Below are positions 19,016 to 27,621 of a stretch of 64,000 nucleotides of DNA, in pieces. The notes under the pieces were generated by a model, which saw nothing but the letters and a program-made list of their open reading frames with translations, ran no database searches and was not told the DNA's origin. How positions within the stretch are numbered: the stretch's first letter is position 1; each line of letters opens with the position of its first letter. This DNA is from Alteromonas sp. BMJM2 (GTDB lineage: Bacteria; Pseudomonadota; Gammaproteobacteria; Enterobacterales; Alteromonadaceae): the NCBI RefSeq assembly GCF_027257845.1, contig NZ_JAPVOT010000001.1, positions 372,001 to 436,000 of the forward strand. The letters run 5' to 3'. A program made the translations under genes and the position numbers.

Positions 19016-20128
19016 CTAGACAAGGAGCGCTTTCACGCGCTCTACAAGAAGGGTATTGGTGGGAACGCTAATACCCTTTTTCTTTGCCATAGACACAATA
19101 TAGCCGTTGATCGCGTCTATCTCAGTTTCACGTTTATACTGTACATCTTGATGCATACTGGAAAAATTACTTCCCGTCGCCTTTGCTATCTGCACTACCT
19201 TGTCTTTAACTTCACTAAGGTCAAAGTGCTCGCCGCAAGCTCGAGCTACTGCTACAAATTCTTGGCAAATATCGTGTATCAGTTCTTTGTAGCTCTCATC
19301 ACAAATAGCAAGGTTTGGGACATTATTAAGCGCAGTTAGTGGGTTTATGACTGCGTTTACTGCAAGCTTGCTCCAAAGCGCGTGTAGGATGTCGTTGGAG
19401 AGTGCCACTGGTGGCAACGTCTTATTCAGTAAGGTATAGGCTGTCACCAGCTGTCTGCTTTCACGCTCTGACTTTGATAGCTTGCCGGTTTTCCCTAAAC
19501 TGTCTGTTTTCAATAGATGGTCTGTTTTCAATAGGTGATCTGTTTTTAATAAACTATCAGCATTGAATGAGTCGTCTAACGCACACAGGTTAGGGTGTTT
19601 TATACTGCCTAGCGTAGTACTTCCCAAGCCCGTATACACGAGCTGTTGCTGTGCATCGTCACTTTGCTTTTTCAACGCACCGTGGCTCGTTGTCGCTAAT
19701 AACAGTGGATAGTCATCACCTAGTAAAGCCCGCGCTATTTCTTGTCCGCCCATACCATTTTGTAGCAATACAATAACGGGTTTGGCGTGTAAAAACGGTA
19801 GCCATTGGCGAAGAGCCGACTCCAGTTGATACACTTTAAGCGGAAATATTAGCACATGGTCGGCATCAATTTTTGTGGGTGATGCAATAGCGCCTTGTAG
19901 GGGAAAAGAATGCCCATCAAGCCATGTTGCTTCGTTTGGAATACTAGACTTGTTTGGAATGTTAAAAGATGTAGCAAGTGTTGGTTTATCACAACGCTTA
20001 GTAGCTTCATTGCGGTGCAAGGGCGAGTAAACCCGAGGGTAGCGAGTATAAGTCACTTTATGCTTTTCAGCGCCCGCCGCCAAAAGACTCCCAATGGCAC
20101 CACTGCCCACAATATGTAAGTGCGTCAT
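19016..20128 (-). CDS. panE: Ketopantoate reductase (2-dehydropantoate 2-reductase)
   Basis: Reduces ketopantoate to pantoate with NADPH in vitamin B5/CoA synthesis. The start is set at 20128, where MTHLHIVGSGAIGSLLA gives the N-terminal GxGxxG Rossmann loop; this ATG lies one base after the stop of the pseudouridine synthase gene. Other marks are LLQNGMGG and the catalytic-lysine stretch LWSKLAVNAVINPLTALNNVPN. At 370 residues it exceeds the usual ~300. Part of the excess is a hydrophilic insert with four six-residue repeats (LLKTDH type), and another insert lies near residues 30-65. It is the last gene of a three-gene minus-strand run. Confidence 0.9.
   Translation of the reverse strand: MTHLHIVGSGAIGSLLAAGAEKHKVTYTRYPRVYSPLHRNEATKRCDKPTLATSFNIPNKSSIPNEATWLDGHSFPLQGAIASPTKIDADHVLIFPLKVYQLESALRQWLPFLHAKPVIVLLQNGMGGQEIARALLGDDYPLLLATTSHGALKKQSDDAQQQLVYTGLGSTTLGSIKHPNLCALDDSFNADSLLKTDHLLKTDHLLKTDSLGKTGKLSKSERESRQLVTAYTLLNKTLPPVALSNDILHALWSKLAVNAVINPLTALNNVPNLAICDESYKELIHDICQEFVAVARACGEHFDLSEVKDKVVQIAKATGSNFSSMHQDVQYKRETEIDAINGYIVSMAKKKGISVPTNTLLVERVKALLV
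19487..19558 (-). repeat. 18-bp tandem repeat inside panE
   Basis: Four imperfect 18-bp units (19487, 19505, 19523, 19541) encode LLKTDH/LLKTDS/LGKTGK hexapeptides. The two middle units differ at only two bases, which suggests recent duplication. Confidence 0.93.
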
Positions 20129-20129
20129 A

Positions 20130-21017
20130 TCAGTTAGGTTGTCCGGCTGCGCTAAGGGAGCTGTCATGAGAGTAGCGAGAGGGCAGTGCCGGCCATGCAA
20201 AATTATCGGGGTTTGCGACAGTCAAAAGCCACTGCTTAACGGTAGCATCGTTAAATTCATCGCCCTCTAATAGAGGCGCGGTAAAGGTCAATGTGCCGCT
20301 TTTCAAAGGTAATGAAAGCATAAAGGCGTGCAAATACAATCGGTCGGCACTGCTACCGCCGTAAAGTGAATCCCCTAAAATAGGTGCGCCTATGCTTTTT
20401 AAAGCAACTCTTATTTGGTGAGTTTTACCTGAATGGGGCTTTAATAAAAAACCGCGGATCCCTTGTTTTGCCGACTGGCTAAAGAATTGAGTGATGGCAG
20501 GATTGTCAGTGGTTTTTAACAAAATATGTTGGCCACCTCGTCGGTTTTTCATGTCGCCGATGATTAAGCCCTGCTTTTTCTTCGGCTTTTTATCACTGAG
20601 CGCTAAGTAGTACTTACTTACCTGGCGAGCCTCGAATAGCAAACCAATTTCTGCTGCCAAATGCTCATTTTCAGTAAGGCATAAACAGCCAGAAGTGCCG
20701 GTGTCTAAGCGGTGGCATAGATACAATTGAGGTACATTCAACTGCCGTTTTAATAACTCGACTATACCCAGTTTCTGACCACGCTCTGCAATACGCTCTT
20801 TGCTGTGTTCTGACTCAAGCCCAACCTCATTTTGGCGTCCACTGTTATCGAATTGCTTTTTGTTGTCAGTTTGCGCTGTATTTTCATCATGCAGGTTATG
20901 ACTGCTGAGTTTATCACCCTCGCTATGCTCAGAAGACCGAGTATGCATGGCAACGCCAACAGGCTTATTGACAACAATGATGCCCTTACCACGATAAATA
21001 ATGGGTATGTGCTGCAC
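20130..21017 (-). CDS. RluA-family pseudouridine synthase
   Basis: A 295-residue enzyme that isomerises uridine in RNA. The catalytic Asp lies in the HRLDTGTSG motif (about residue 104), followed by the family stretches SKYYLAL and LKPHSGKTHQIRVAL. It lacks an S4 domain. The wording best fits the single-domain TIGR01621 branch of the RluA family, whose target is not established. A hydrophilic insert of about 50 residues (about 28-78) splits the N-terminal strand from the catalytic core and is not a family feature. Its stop is directly followed by the panE start. Confidence 0.88.
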   Translation of the reverse strand: MQHIPIIYRGKGIIVVNKPVGVAMHTRSSEHSEGDKLSSHNLHDENTAQTDNKKQFDNSGRQNEVGLESEHSKERIAERGQKLGIVELLKRQLNVPQLYLCHRLDTGTSGCLCLTENEHLAAEIGLLFEARQVSKYYLALSDKKPKKKQGLIIGDMKNRRGGQHILLKTTDNPAITQFFSQSAKQGIRGFLLKPHSGKTHQIRVALKSIGAPILGDSLYGGSSADRLYLHAFMLSLPLKSGTLTFTAPLLEGDEFNDATVKQWLLTVANPDNFAWPALPSRYSHDSSLSAAGQPN

Positions 21018-21026
21018 TCGTTAGCT

Positions 21027-21593
21027 TCACTTAGCTTCTAGGGTTGTCAAAGCTTCTTCATAATCTAGCTCGTCCACCGCTTCAATAATTGCTGCGCGCT
21101 TTTCATCGCTAAGATTCATTGCACTTAGCCATTCATCAAGGGAACTTTGTGATATAAATTCACTGGCTTTTAGCGCTGCGACAAGGTGCTTACTAGCGCG
21201 TTCTGCGGCTGCGCTATTGGTTGTGGTATCCTGCGTGTTTGATACAGCCGGTTCGGTCGTAATGCTGTCTATTTCGGCAACAGTGTCGTTAAGCAACACA
21301 GCAAATGAAGAGTAACCACTTGATAACTGTTGTTCGTTTCTAATGGCACTTTCTATTGGCTTGCTGTTGTTGTGAAGCGCGAAAAGGCCTAAGTTACCAG
21401 ACACGCCTTTGAGAGTGTGCATAAGAGAATAGGCTTCGTCATATTGCTCGTTGTGCATCAGAGTCTGTAAATCTGAATCTAAGTTTCGATATTCATCTGT
21501 AAATTTACCGAGCAAAGTAAATAAGAGTTTTTTGTTTCCGCTTAACTGCGACATTCCAAATTCGAGATCGACTAATGGGGTTGACTTATCCAT
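21027..21593 (-). CDS. Hpt-domain phosphotransfer protein
   Basis: A 188-residue four-helix histidine phosphotransfer protein. The phosphorylated histidine is H59 in MHTLKGVSGNLGL, the standard Hpt signature. The C-terminal ~70 residues are a second helical region of no recognised type (after a Thr/Ser-rich linker). No histidine kinase or response regulator lies in the window, so it presumably serves a hybrid kinase encoded elsewhere. Its stop lies nine bases before the pseudouridine synthase start, so the two are probably co-transcribed. Confidence 0.85.
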   Translation of the reverse strand: MDKSTPLVDLEFGMSQLSGNKKLLFTLLGKFTDEYRNLDSDLQTLMHNEQYDEAYSLMHTLKGVSGNLGLFALHNNSKPIESAIRNEQQLSSGYSSFAVLLNDTVAEIDSITTEPAVSNTQDTTTNSAAAERASKHLVAALKASEFISQSSLDEWLSAMNLSDEKRAAIIEAVDELDYEEALTTLEAK

Positions 21594-21900
21594 TCAAGTA
21601 TCCTTCTACAACACGTTAAGGCGACGTTGATCCAACGTCGTTGGTCATTGCTTTACTACCATTGAGCGAAACATTATAGCACTGGTCTGTAATACCAGAG
21701 ATGATAGAACTCATGATGGTGATAGTCTATTTCAAGATCACATAAATTTATATAGTCATCGCGTTACCAGTACAAGTAAAGCATCCAAATTTCTGTTAAT
21801 CTTCGGTGTCAATGCTACGTCCTCATCCTATTGTAAAATAATAAAATTATCGCTTCTAAAAAGTGCGATTTATAACGTTGTTAGTTGAAAAGGAATAAAC
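21594..21900. other. Divergent intergenic region, Hpt gene / M16 protease
   Basis: 307 bases that must carry the promoters of both flanking genes. Apart from an AT-rich tract (21830-21860) and the AAAAGGAA ribosome site of the protease, I see no repeat, hairpin or small gene. Confidence 0.5.
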
Positions 21901-24777
21901 ATGCCGCTACATCCCTCCATCCGTATCGTCTGTATAGCGCTTCTAGTGTTAATAATTGGCGCTTGCCAAAGGGTGAAGGTCGATGAATCACAAACAGTAA
22001 GTTCAGTGTCTATTCCTTTTGAAAAATATACATTGGATAACGGCCTAACTGTCATTCTTCACGAAGACAACTCAGACCCACTGGTACACGTAGACGTGAC
22101 CTACCACGTTGGCTCAGCAAGGGAAGAAGTGGGTAAATCAGGATTCGCCCACTTTTTTGAGCACATGATGTTCCAAGGCTCAAAGCATGTTGCTGATGAG
22201 CAGCATTTTAAGGTTATCACTGAATCGGGCGGAAACCTTAACGGTACAACAAATACAGACAGGACCAATTATTTTGAGACCGTACCTGCTAATCAATTAG
22301 AAAAGGTGTTGTGGCTTGAGTCTGATCGCATGGGTTACTTGCTTGACGCAGTAGACCAAGAGAAGTTCGAAAATCAGCGGGAAACGGTAAAAAACGAAAG
22401 AGCTCAACGAGTTGATAATCAGCCCTATGGCCTTCGATTTGAGCTAAACGGCGAAGCGCTCTATCCCGAGGGGCACCCTTATTCATGGTTAACAATAGGC
22501 TACGTTGAAGATTTAGACCGCGTAAACGTTAACGATTTAAAGGCATTCTTTAAACGTTGGTATGGACCAAACAATGCAGTGCTCACCATTGGCGGCGATA
22601 TTGATGTGGCCAAAACAAAAGCACTTATTCAGCAGTATTTTGGCGATATACCCACAGGGCCAGAGGTTACGGATGCTAAGCCTCAGCCTGTGACGCTTGA
22701 TGAAACGCGTTACTTAACCTTAGAAGACAAAGTGCATTTGCCCCTGCTGCAAATAACATACCCCACGGTATACGCCCGTCACGTTGATGAAGCACCCTTA
22801 GATGTGTTGGCTAATATTCTTGGCGGTGGTAAAACGTCGTTGTTTTATAAGAACTTGGTAAAGCAAGGAATGGCGGTGCAGGCCGCTGTGTCTCACCCCT
22901 GTCGCGAGCTAGCCTGTGAGTTTCAGCTATTGGCCTTGGCCAATCCCGCTAAAGTGACGTCGCTAGCGACACTTCAACAAGCGCTCAACGATACATTAAA
23001 AGAGTTTGAGACCCGAGGGGTTACCGCCGATGACCTTGCCAGAACGAAAGGTCAGCTAGAATCTAGGACAGTATTTGGGCTTCAAAGCGTTTCAGGTAAA
23101 GTCTCTGCGCTTGCAGCAAATGAAACCTACTACAAAACTCCCGACCTCATTGCAGAAGACATTGCGCGATACAATTCAGTTACCGCTAGCGACATTATGC
23201 GTGTATACAATGAGTATATTAAAGACGCCAACAGCGTTGTATTGAGTGTTGTGCCAAATGGTAGCCCTCAGCTTGCTGCGGCAGAGCCGACGTTCGAGCG
23301 ACCCACGCGCACACTGCCCGATGACCAATTACAATCTGAGCATCAATTAGCCTCTGCAAAGCATAAAGGTGACAATGAATCGTTCGTTAGCGCAGCGTCA
23401 ACATTTGATAGAAGCATTATGCCAAGTGCTGGGCCTGCGCCGGTTTCTAAAGTGCCAGACTATTGGGAACGTTCGCTACATAATGAGATTAAGGTGCTCG
23501 GCGTAACCAGTAATGAAACGCCCACGGTAACCATAACCTTAGGTATGGACGGTGGCATGTTACTAGATCCGGAAGGCAAAGCAGGCACCGCTTACCTTAC
23601 GGCGCTACTGATGAACGAGACTACGAAAAACTACAGTAATGAAGACTTAGCAAACGAACTTGCTAAGCTAGGCAGTTCGATTCGCTTTAGCACTGGTGGA
23701 AGGTTTACTCAGATGTCGGTGTCTACACTGACGAAAAATATTAAACCCACGCTAGCGTTAATGGAAGAGAAGCTGTTTAACCCTGCATTTACTGAAGCAG
23801 ATTTCTCGCGCATGAAAGAACGAGTTCTGCAGGGCTTGCAGCAGCAGGCAAAAACGCCCTCTAGCCTAGCGCAGAGAGCCAAAGACTTAATTCTGTTTGG
23901 GGAAGAAAATCGAGTAAGTTTGCCTGATGGAGGCACTATAGCGTCGGTAAACAATATTACCTTGGATGATGTAAAAGCATTTTACGAACGCTATTATTCA
24001 CCCGCAAAAGCCAGCATGGTTGTTGTGGGTAACCTGACGCCAGAGCAGACCATGGAAGCGCTTGGTTTTTTAAATAATTGGGAAGGGCAAGACTATGAAT
24101 TTGTCGATTACCATGAATTTCCTCAGTACAAAAAGCAAAACCTGTATGTAGTACACAGTCCTGATGCGGTGCAGTCGGTGGTGTATATTGTGGATAGAGG
24201 TTTACCCTTTGATGCCACAGGTGAATATTTTAAATCTCGACTTATGAATTTCCCGCTAGGTGGAGCCTTTAACAGTAGAATCAATTTAAATCTACGGGAA
24301 GATAAAGGTATAACCTACGGTGCGAGCAGCGGCTTCGTGGGTGGAAAAACCTTAGGTTGGTTTGAAGTGAGTACTGATTTAACCGCAAAGGATACTGCAC
24401 TGGGCATTAAAGAGATTTTTGCCGAGATAAATGCGTATAAAGAAAAAGGCGTTACTGAGTCTGAAATTGAATTTATGCGAAATGCCTTTACATTAAGTGA
24501 TGCATTGGCATTTGAAACACCCTCTAGCAAAGCTCGCTTTTTACGACAGTTGCTAAGCTATGATTTGAAAAAAGGATATCGAGACGAGCAACTCGATATC
24601 ATTAACCGCATAGATAAAGCTGCTATTAACAGGCTAGCGAAACAATATTTGAATGCTGATAAGATGCAAATTATTGTAGTGGGTGATAAGACAAAGATTT
24701 TGCCACAGCTGGGCGCATTAAATATGCCGATGGTTGAATTATCGGTAGAGGACAACAAGCGAGAAGCGTTAGACTAA
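21901..24777 (+). CDS. M16-family zinc metalloprotease, lipoprotein
   Basis: A 958-residue pitrilysin-type peptidase. The inverted zinc motif HFFEH lies at residues 84-88, with the third ligand Glu in the QRETVKNERAQ stretch near residue 163. A second, inactive M16 half covers about residues 500-950, giving the usual two-half clamshell. The N-terminus has a lipobox (IIGAC, Cys at residue 22), so it is anchored to the outer or inner membrane facing the periplasm. It would degrade peptides there. gshA follows on the same strand after 62 bases. Confidence 0.92.
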   Translation: MPLHPSIRIVCIALLVLIIGACQRVKVDESQTVSSVSIPFEKYTLDNGLTVILHEDNSDPLVHVDVTYHVGSAREEVGKSGFAHFFEHMMFQGSKHVADEQHFKVITESGGNLNGTTNTDRTNYFETVPANQLEKVLWLESDRMGYLLDAVDQEKFENQRETVKNERAQRVDNQPYGLRFELNGEALYPEGHPYSWLTIGYVEDLDRVNVNDLKAFFKRWYGPNNAVLTIGGDIDVAKTKALIQQYFGDIPTGPEVTDAKPQPVTLDETRYLTLEDKVHLPLLQITYPTVYARHVDEAPLDVLANILGGGKTSLFYKNLVKQGMAVQAAVSHPCRELACEFQLLALANPAKVTSLATLQQALNDTLKEFETRGVTADDLARTKGQLESRTVFGLQSVSGKVSALAANETYYKTPDLIAEDIARYNSVTASDIMRVYNEYIKDANSVVLSVVPNGSPQLAAAEPTFERPTRTLPDDQLQSEHQLASAKHKGDNESFVSAASTFDRSIMPSAGPAPVSKVPDYWERSLHNEIKVLGVTSNETPTVTITLGMDGGMLLDPEGKAGTAYLTALLMNETTKNYSNEDLANELAKLGSSIRFSTGGRFTQMSVSTLTKNIKPTLALMEEKLFNPAFTEADFSRMKERVLQGLQQQAKTPSSLAQRAKDLILFGEENRVSLPDGGTIASVNNITLDDVKAFYERYYSPAKASMVVVGNLTPEQTMEALGFLNNWEGQDYEFVDYHEFPQYKKQNLYVVHSPDAVQSVVYIVDRGLPFDATGEYFKSRLMNFPLGGAFNSRINLNLREDKGITYGASSGFVGGKTLGWFEVSTDLTAKDTALGIKEIFAEINAYKEKGVTESEIEFMRNAFTLSDALAFETPSSKARFLRQLLSYDLKKGYRDEQLDIINRIDKAAINRLAKQYLNADKMQIIVVGDKTKILPQLGALNMPMVELSVEDNKREALD

Positions 24778-24839
24778 ACAGCCAACGTATCTTGAATTTA
24801 CACTATTGCCGCCCATGACTTCCAAAACTGGGCGCAATA

Positions 24840-26459
24840 ATGACATCACGGAATACCATTTTGACAGCAGACAACACTTGTTTCGACGCGCGCGTTAAAG
24901 CGCTTAAATCGCCAGAATTTTTAGCCTCGTTAAAAGACATAAAGCGTGGTGTAGAGCGAGAGGCGCTTCGAATCAATCCAAACGGTACATTGGCACAAAC
25001 GCCACATCCTAAGCCGTTGGGCTCGGCCCTGACTCACGAATCTATCACGACCGATTTTTCTGAGTCTTTGTTAGAGTTTATCACTCCACCAGAAGCAAGT
25101 TCGGCAAAGACCATTGCGCAGCTCAAAGATATTCATCGCTTCGTTGCTGATAATATCGAGGACGAGCAAATTTGGCCCCTTAGTATGCCCTGTTTTATTG
25201 ATGATGAGACGGAAATTCCCATTGCGTACTTTGGCGAGTCTAACGTGGGTAAAATGAAGCGAGTGTATCGCATAGGGCTAAAAAACCGCTACGGTAGTAT
25301 GATGCAGGCCATCGCGGGTGTTCATTTTAACTTTTCGCTCCCAGAGAGCTTTTGGGCACTGTGGGCGAAGCAAAACGGCACTACCCATTCGCAAAATCAA
25401 ACGTCGGCAGAATATTTTGGCCTAATTAGAAACTATCGCCGCTTGTGCTGGTTAATCCCTTATTTATACGGTGCGTCTCCAGCTTTGTGCAGCTCATTCT
25501 TAAAAGGCAAGGAACACAGTCTGCCGTTTAAGAAGGTGGGTAAAGGTACACTTTACATGCCTTACGCCACGTCCCTAAGAATGAGTGACCTAGGCTATAC
25601 CAGTGCAGAGCAGTCTTCATTAAAAATTTGCTATAACGAATTGGATAACTATGTGCGTTTGTTGCAAGATGCAATGAAGACGCCGTCTACTCGATTTGAG
25701 CGATTTGCCTCTGGCGAGGGTGGAAATTATCAGCAGCTTAATCACAATATTATTCAAATTGAGAACGAGCTCTATTCTCCTATTCGTCCTAAGCAGCCTA
25801 CTGAGTCAATGGAGAAGCCTACCGACGCTCTCGTAAGGCGCGGTATTAGCTATATAGAAGTGCGCGCATTAGATGTAAACCCGTTTTCAGCCATAGGCAT
25901 CTCTGATACGCAGTTTAATTTTCTTGATGTATTTCTGCTTTCCTGTTTGCTGATGCCCAGTGAAGCTTTAGACGAACAACAGCTTAATGAAGCAAAAGAA
26001 AATATGGATCGCGTTGTATTGGACGGACGAAACCCGGAGCTAATGCTGACAGAAAACGGCAACGCGGTGTCGTTACCTCAATGGAGTGAAAAGCTTTTTG
26101 AATACTTTGGCCAAGCGGCCACATTGCTTGATGAAGCGAATAACACAAAACAATACACCAAGGCGGTGAGTGACGAATACGCTAAAATTCAAAACCCCGC
26201 TTTAACGCCTTCAGGGAAAATGCTTCAGACTCTGTTAGATGGTGACAAAGACAATAGTATTTTTGGGTTAGAGTTAGCGCAGAAATACAGCAACGAAATG
26301 AAAGGGTTTGACTACACGTTTACCGATAGTGCTGAGTTTGTAAGACAGGGCGAAAGCTCTTTTGACGCACAGCGAGAAATAGAGGCGTCAGATGAAAAAG
26401 ACTTTGATACCTTTATTACTGACTACTTTGCCGAGCCCCCAGCAAAAAAAAATGCCTGA
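24840..26459 (+). CDS. gshA: Glutamate-cysteine ligase
   Basis: First enzyme of glutathione synthesis, joining glutamate and cysteine with ATP. The 539-residue protein is of the E. coli type: GVEREALRI near residue 38, HESITTDFSESLLEFITP, MQAIAGVHFNFS and the C-terminal SYIEVRALDVNPF stretch. The usual length is about 520. A minus-strand-oriented hairpin terminator overlaps its stop codon. Glutathione links it functionally to grxD and gloA in this window. Confidence 0.97.
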   Translation: MTSRNTILTADNTCFDARVKALKSPEFLASLKDIKRGVEREALRINPNGTLAQTPHPKPLGSALTHESITTDFSESLLEFITPPEASSAKTIAQLKDIHRFVADNIEDEQIWPLSMPCFIDDETEIPIAYFGESNVGKMKRVYRIGLKNRYGSMMQAIAGVHFNFSLPESFWALWAKQNGTTHSQNQTSAEYFGLIRNYRRLCWLIPYLYGASPALCSSFLKGKEHSLPFKKVGKGTLYMPYATSLRMSDLGYTSAEQSSLKICYNELDNYVRLLQDAMKTPSTRFERFASGEGGNYQQLNHNIIQIENELYSPIRPKQPTESMEKPTDALVRRGISYIEVRALDVNPFSAIGISDTQFNFLDVFLLSCLLMPSEALDEQQLNEAKENMDRVVLDGRNPELMLTENGNAVSLPQWSEKLFEYFGQAATLLDEANNTKQYTKAVSDEYAKIQNPALTPSGKMLQTLLDGDKDNSIFGLELAQKYSNEMKGFDYTFTDSAEFVRQGESSFDAQREIEASDEKDFDTFITDYFAEPPAKKNA

Positions 26460-26474
26460 CATCTGTCAGGCATT
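26442..26474 (-). terminator. Minus-oriented hairpin terminator overlapping the gshA stop
   Basis: AATGCCTGAC (26451-26460) pairs with GTCAGGCATT (26465-26474). The A9 run at 26444-26452 makes a T-tract only for transcripts coming from the right on the minus strand. On the plus strand the stem is followed by AAAGGG, a poor terminator. Confidence 0.75.
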
Positions 26475-26526
26475 AAAGGGTTCCAGGGAAACACACATTT
26501 TACTAGAACATTAATTAAGACACGCT

Positions 26527-27165
26527 ATGGACCAAAAGTTCAAAAAATGGGTTGTTTTTTTATCAGCCCTCATCGTTCTATTTCCACTGTTAATCGCAGG
26601 GTGTGCCACAACGCCCCCAAAAAACAGCAGTAACTTGTGTGAAATCTTCTACGAAAAAGAAGATTGGTATGATGCCGCTGCCGATGCGAGGGATAAATGG
26701 GGCGTTCCAATTCATATTCCTATGGCGATGATGTACCAAGAGAGCTCTTTTAGACACGATGCACTTCCTCCCAGAGATTATGTTTTTTTTGGCTTAGTTC
26801 CTTGGGGTCGAGTGAGCTCAGCTTACGGCTATTCACAAGCGAAAACGCCCACTTGGGAAGATTACATAAGAGAAACAGATAGCAGTGGCGCCGATAGAGA
26901 CGACTTTGAAGATGCCATTGATTTTATGGGGTGGTTTATCTACAAATCGCAAAAGGTTAATGGTGTGTCCAAGTGGGATGCTTACGCCCAGTATCTTAAT
27001 TATCACGAAGGTTGGGGCGGGTATAAACGACGCAGCTACGATAGAAAGCCATGGCTTAAAAAGGTGGCATCAAAGGTCAAAGCGCGCTCATTACGCTATG
27101 CCACTCAGTTAAAAACCTGTGAAGAAGATCTTCAGAAAGGTTGGTTTATGAAGCTTTTCAGCTAA
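26527..27165 (+). CDS. Transglycosylase SLT-like lipoprotein
   Basis: A 212-residue lipoprotein (lipobox LIAGC, lipidated Cys at residue 26) related to soluble lytic transglycosylases. The sequence PMAMMYQESSFRHDA holds the catalytic-Glu motif (E in QESSF, about residue 76). SAYGYSQAKTPTWEDY corresponds to the conserved GxxQ region, and YLNYHEGWGGY is the C-terminal motif. It would cleave or bind peptidoglycan from the periplasmic face of a membrane. It stands alone between gshA and the regulatory intergenic region. Confidence 0.85.
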   Translation: MDQKFKKWVVFLSALIVLFPLLIAGCATTPPKNSSNLCEIFYEKEDWYDAAADARDKWGVPIHIPMAMMYQESSFRHDALPPRDYVFFGLVPWGRVSSAYGYSQAKTPTWEDYIRETDSSGADRDDFEDAIDFMGWFIYKSQKVNGVSKWDAYAQYLNYHEGWGGYKRRSYDRKPWLKKVASKVKARSLRYATQLKTCEEDLQKGWFMKLFS

Positions 27166-27281
27166 AGCTACTTCCTTCGTAAGCCGTTTGTTTTTGTCGC
27201 TCAGCCGGCTGTTACACGCTCTTTGAAATTAGCGTATTAATAAGCTGCATCTATCAAAAAAAAATTATAAAACATCAGAAC

Positions 27282-27363
27282 AAAAAAAGAGGAGGTAGAT
27301 TATCTCTACCCCCTCAGCGACGCTAAGCTAAGACCGTTTTTTTGACCCAACGTCGAACAGGCA
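27282..27363 (-). ncRNA. Candidate Fur-repressed small RNA
   Basis: Predicted minus-strand transcript of about 80 nt. Its start is placed near 27363, seven or so bases after a TACATT -10. It ends at a strong terminator: an 11-bp stem (27289-27299 with 27304-27314, one G-U pair) followed by T7. A second stem, CUUAGC/GCUGAG with a GUC loop, precedes the terminator, leaving an A-rich single-stranded stretch upstream (GGGUCAAAAAAACGGUCUU) that suits Hfq and target pairing. A Fur box lies inside the promoter, the classic layout of RyhB/PrrF-type iron-sparing RNAs. No ORF is present. The call is inference from layout; no homology to RyhB was seen. Confidence 0.55.
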
Positions 27364-27368
27364 CACTC

Positions 27369-27397
27369 AATGTATTGTAAATGAGAATGATTTGCAA
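27369..27397 (-). promoter_or_regulatory. Promoter with embedded Fur box
   Basis: On the minus strand TTGCAA (27397-27392) and TACATT (27374-27369) are separated by 17 bases. Between them, read on the plus strand, TGAGAATGATTTGCA (27382-27396) matches the Fur 7-1-7 consensus at 11 of 14 informative positions. Bound Fur-Fe would block the polymerase. Confidence 0.6.
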
Positions 27398-27434
27398 TAG
27401 CAATTTGATGTATTTTTTGTGACCCTTCTATTTC

Positions 27435-27448
27435 TTGATGCAGATCAA
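27435..27448. promoter_or_regulatory. FNR/EtrA-type box 1
   Basis: TTGATGCAGATCAA is a perfect match to the FNR consensus TTGAT-N4-ATCAA. It is centred 50 bp upstream of box 2. Confidence 0.75.
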
Positions 27449-27484
27449 GATACCCATGCAAAACCATTCATCCTTTCTACGCTG

Positions 27485-27498
27485 TTGATCTAGATCAT
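27485..27498. promoter_or_regulatory. FNR/EtrA-type box 2
   Basis: TTGATCTAGATCAT matches the FNR consensus at 9 of 10 fixed positions. If the TACACT at 27521-27526 is the -10 element, transcription would start near 27533 and this box would be centred at -41.5, the standard position for direct activation. Confidence 0.7.
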
Positions 27499-27547
27499 AA
27501 CCGCAGCTCTCGGTCTTCCATACACTTCAACTATAGATTTCTTATTC

Positions 27548-27610
27548 ACGTGCTTGTTTACGTGTTTATTTAACGTACTAATTTTACGTACCTATTTAAC
27601 GTATTTATGG
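27548..27610 (+). repeat. 13-bp tandem repeat in the leader of the small membrane protein gene
   Basis: Five imperfect units beginning ACGT (27548, 27560, 27573, 27586, 27599) with T-rich remainders. The array ends at the ribosome site GGAGAG. Confidence 0.85.
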
Positions 27611-27621
27611 AGAGAACAATT

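Larger units (their letters stand above)
27166..27621. other. Regulatory intergenic region
   Basis: These 456 bases hold, left to right: a minus-strand terminator (27282-27311), a candidate sRNA and its Fur-overlapped promoter (to 27397), two FNR-type palindromes (27435-27448, 27485-27498), a candidate -10 (TACACT, 27521-27526) and a 13-bp tandem repeat array running to the ribosome site of the 40-residue membrane protein. Confidence 0.7.
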
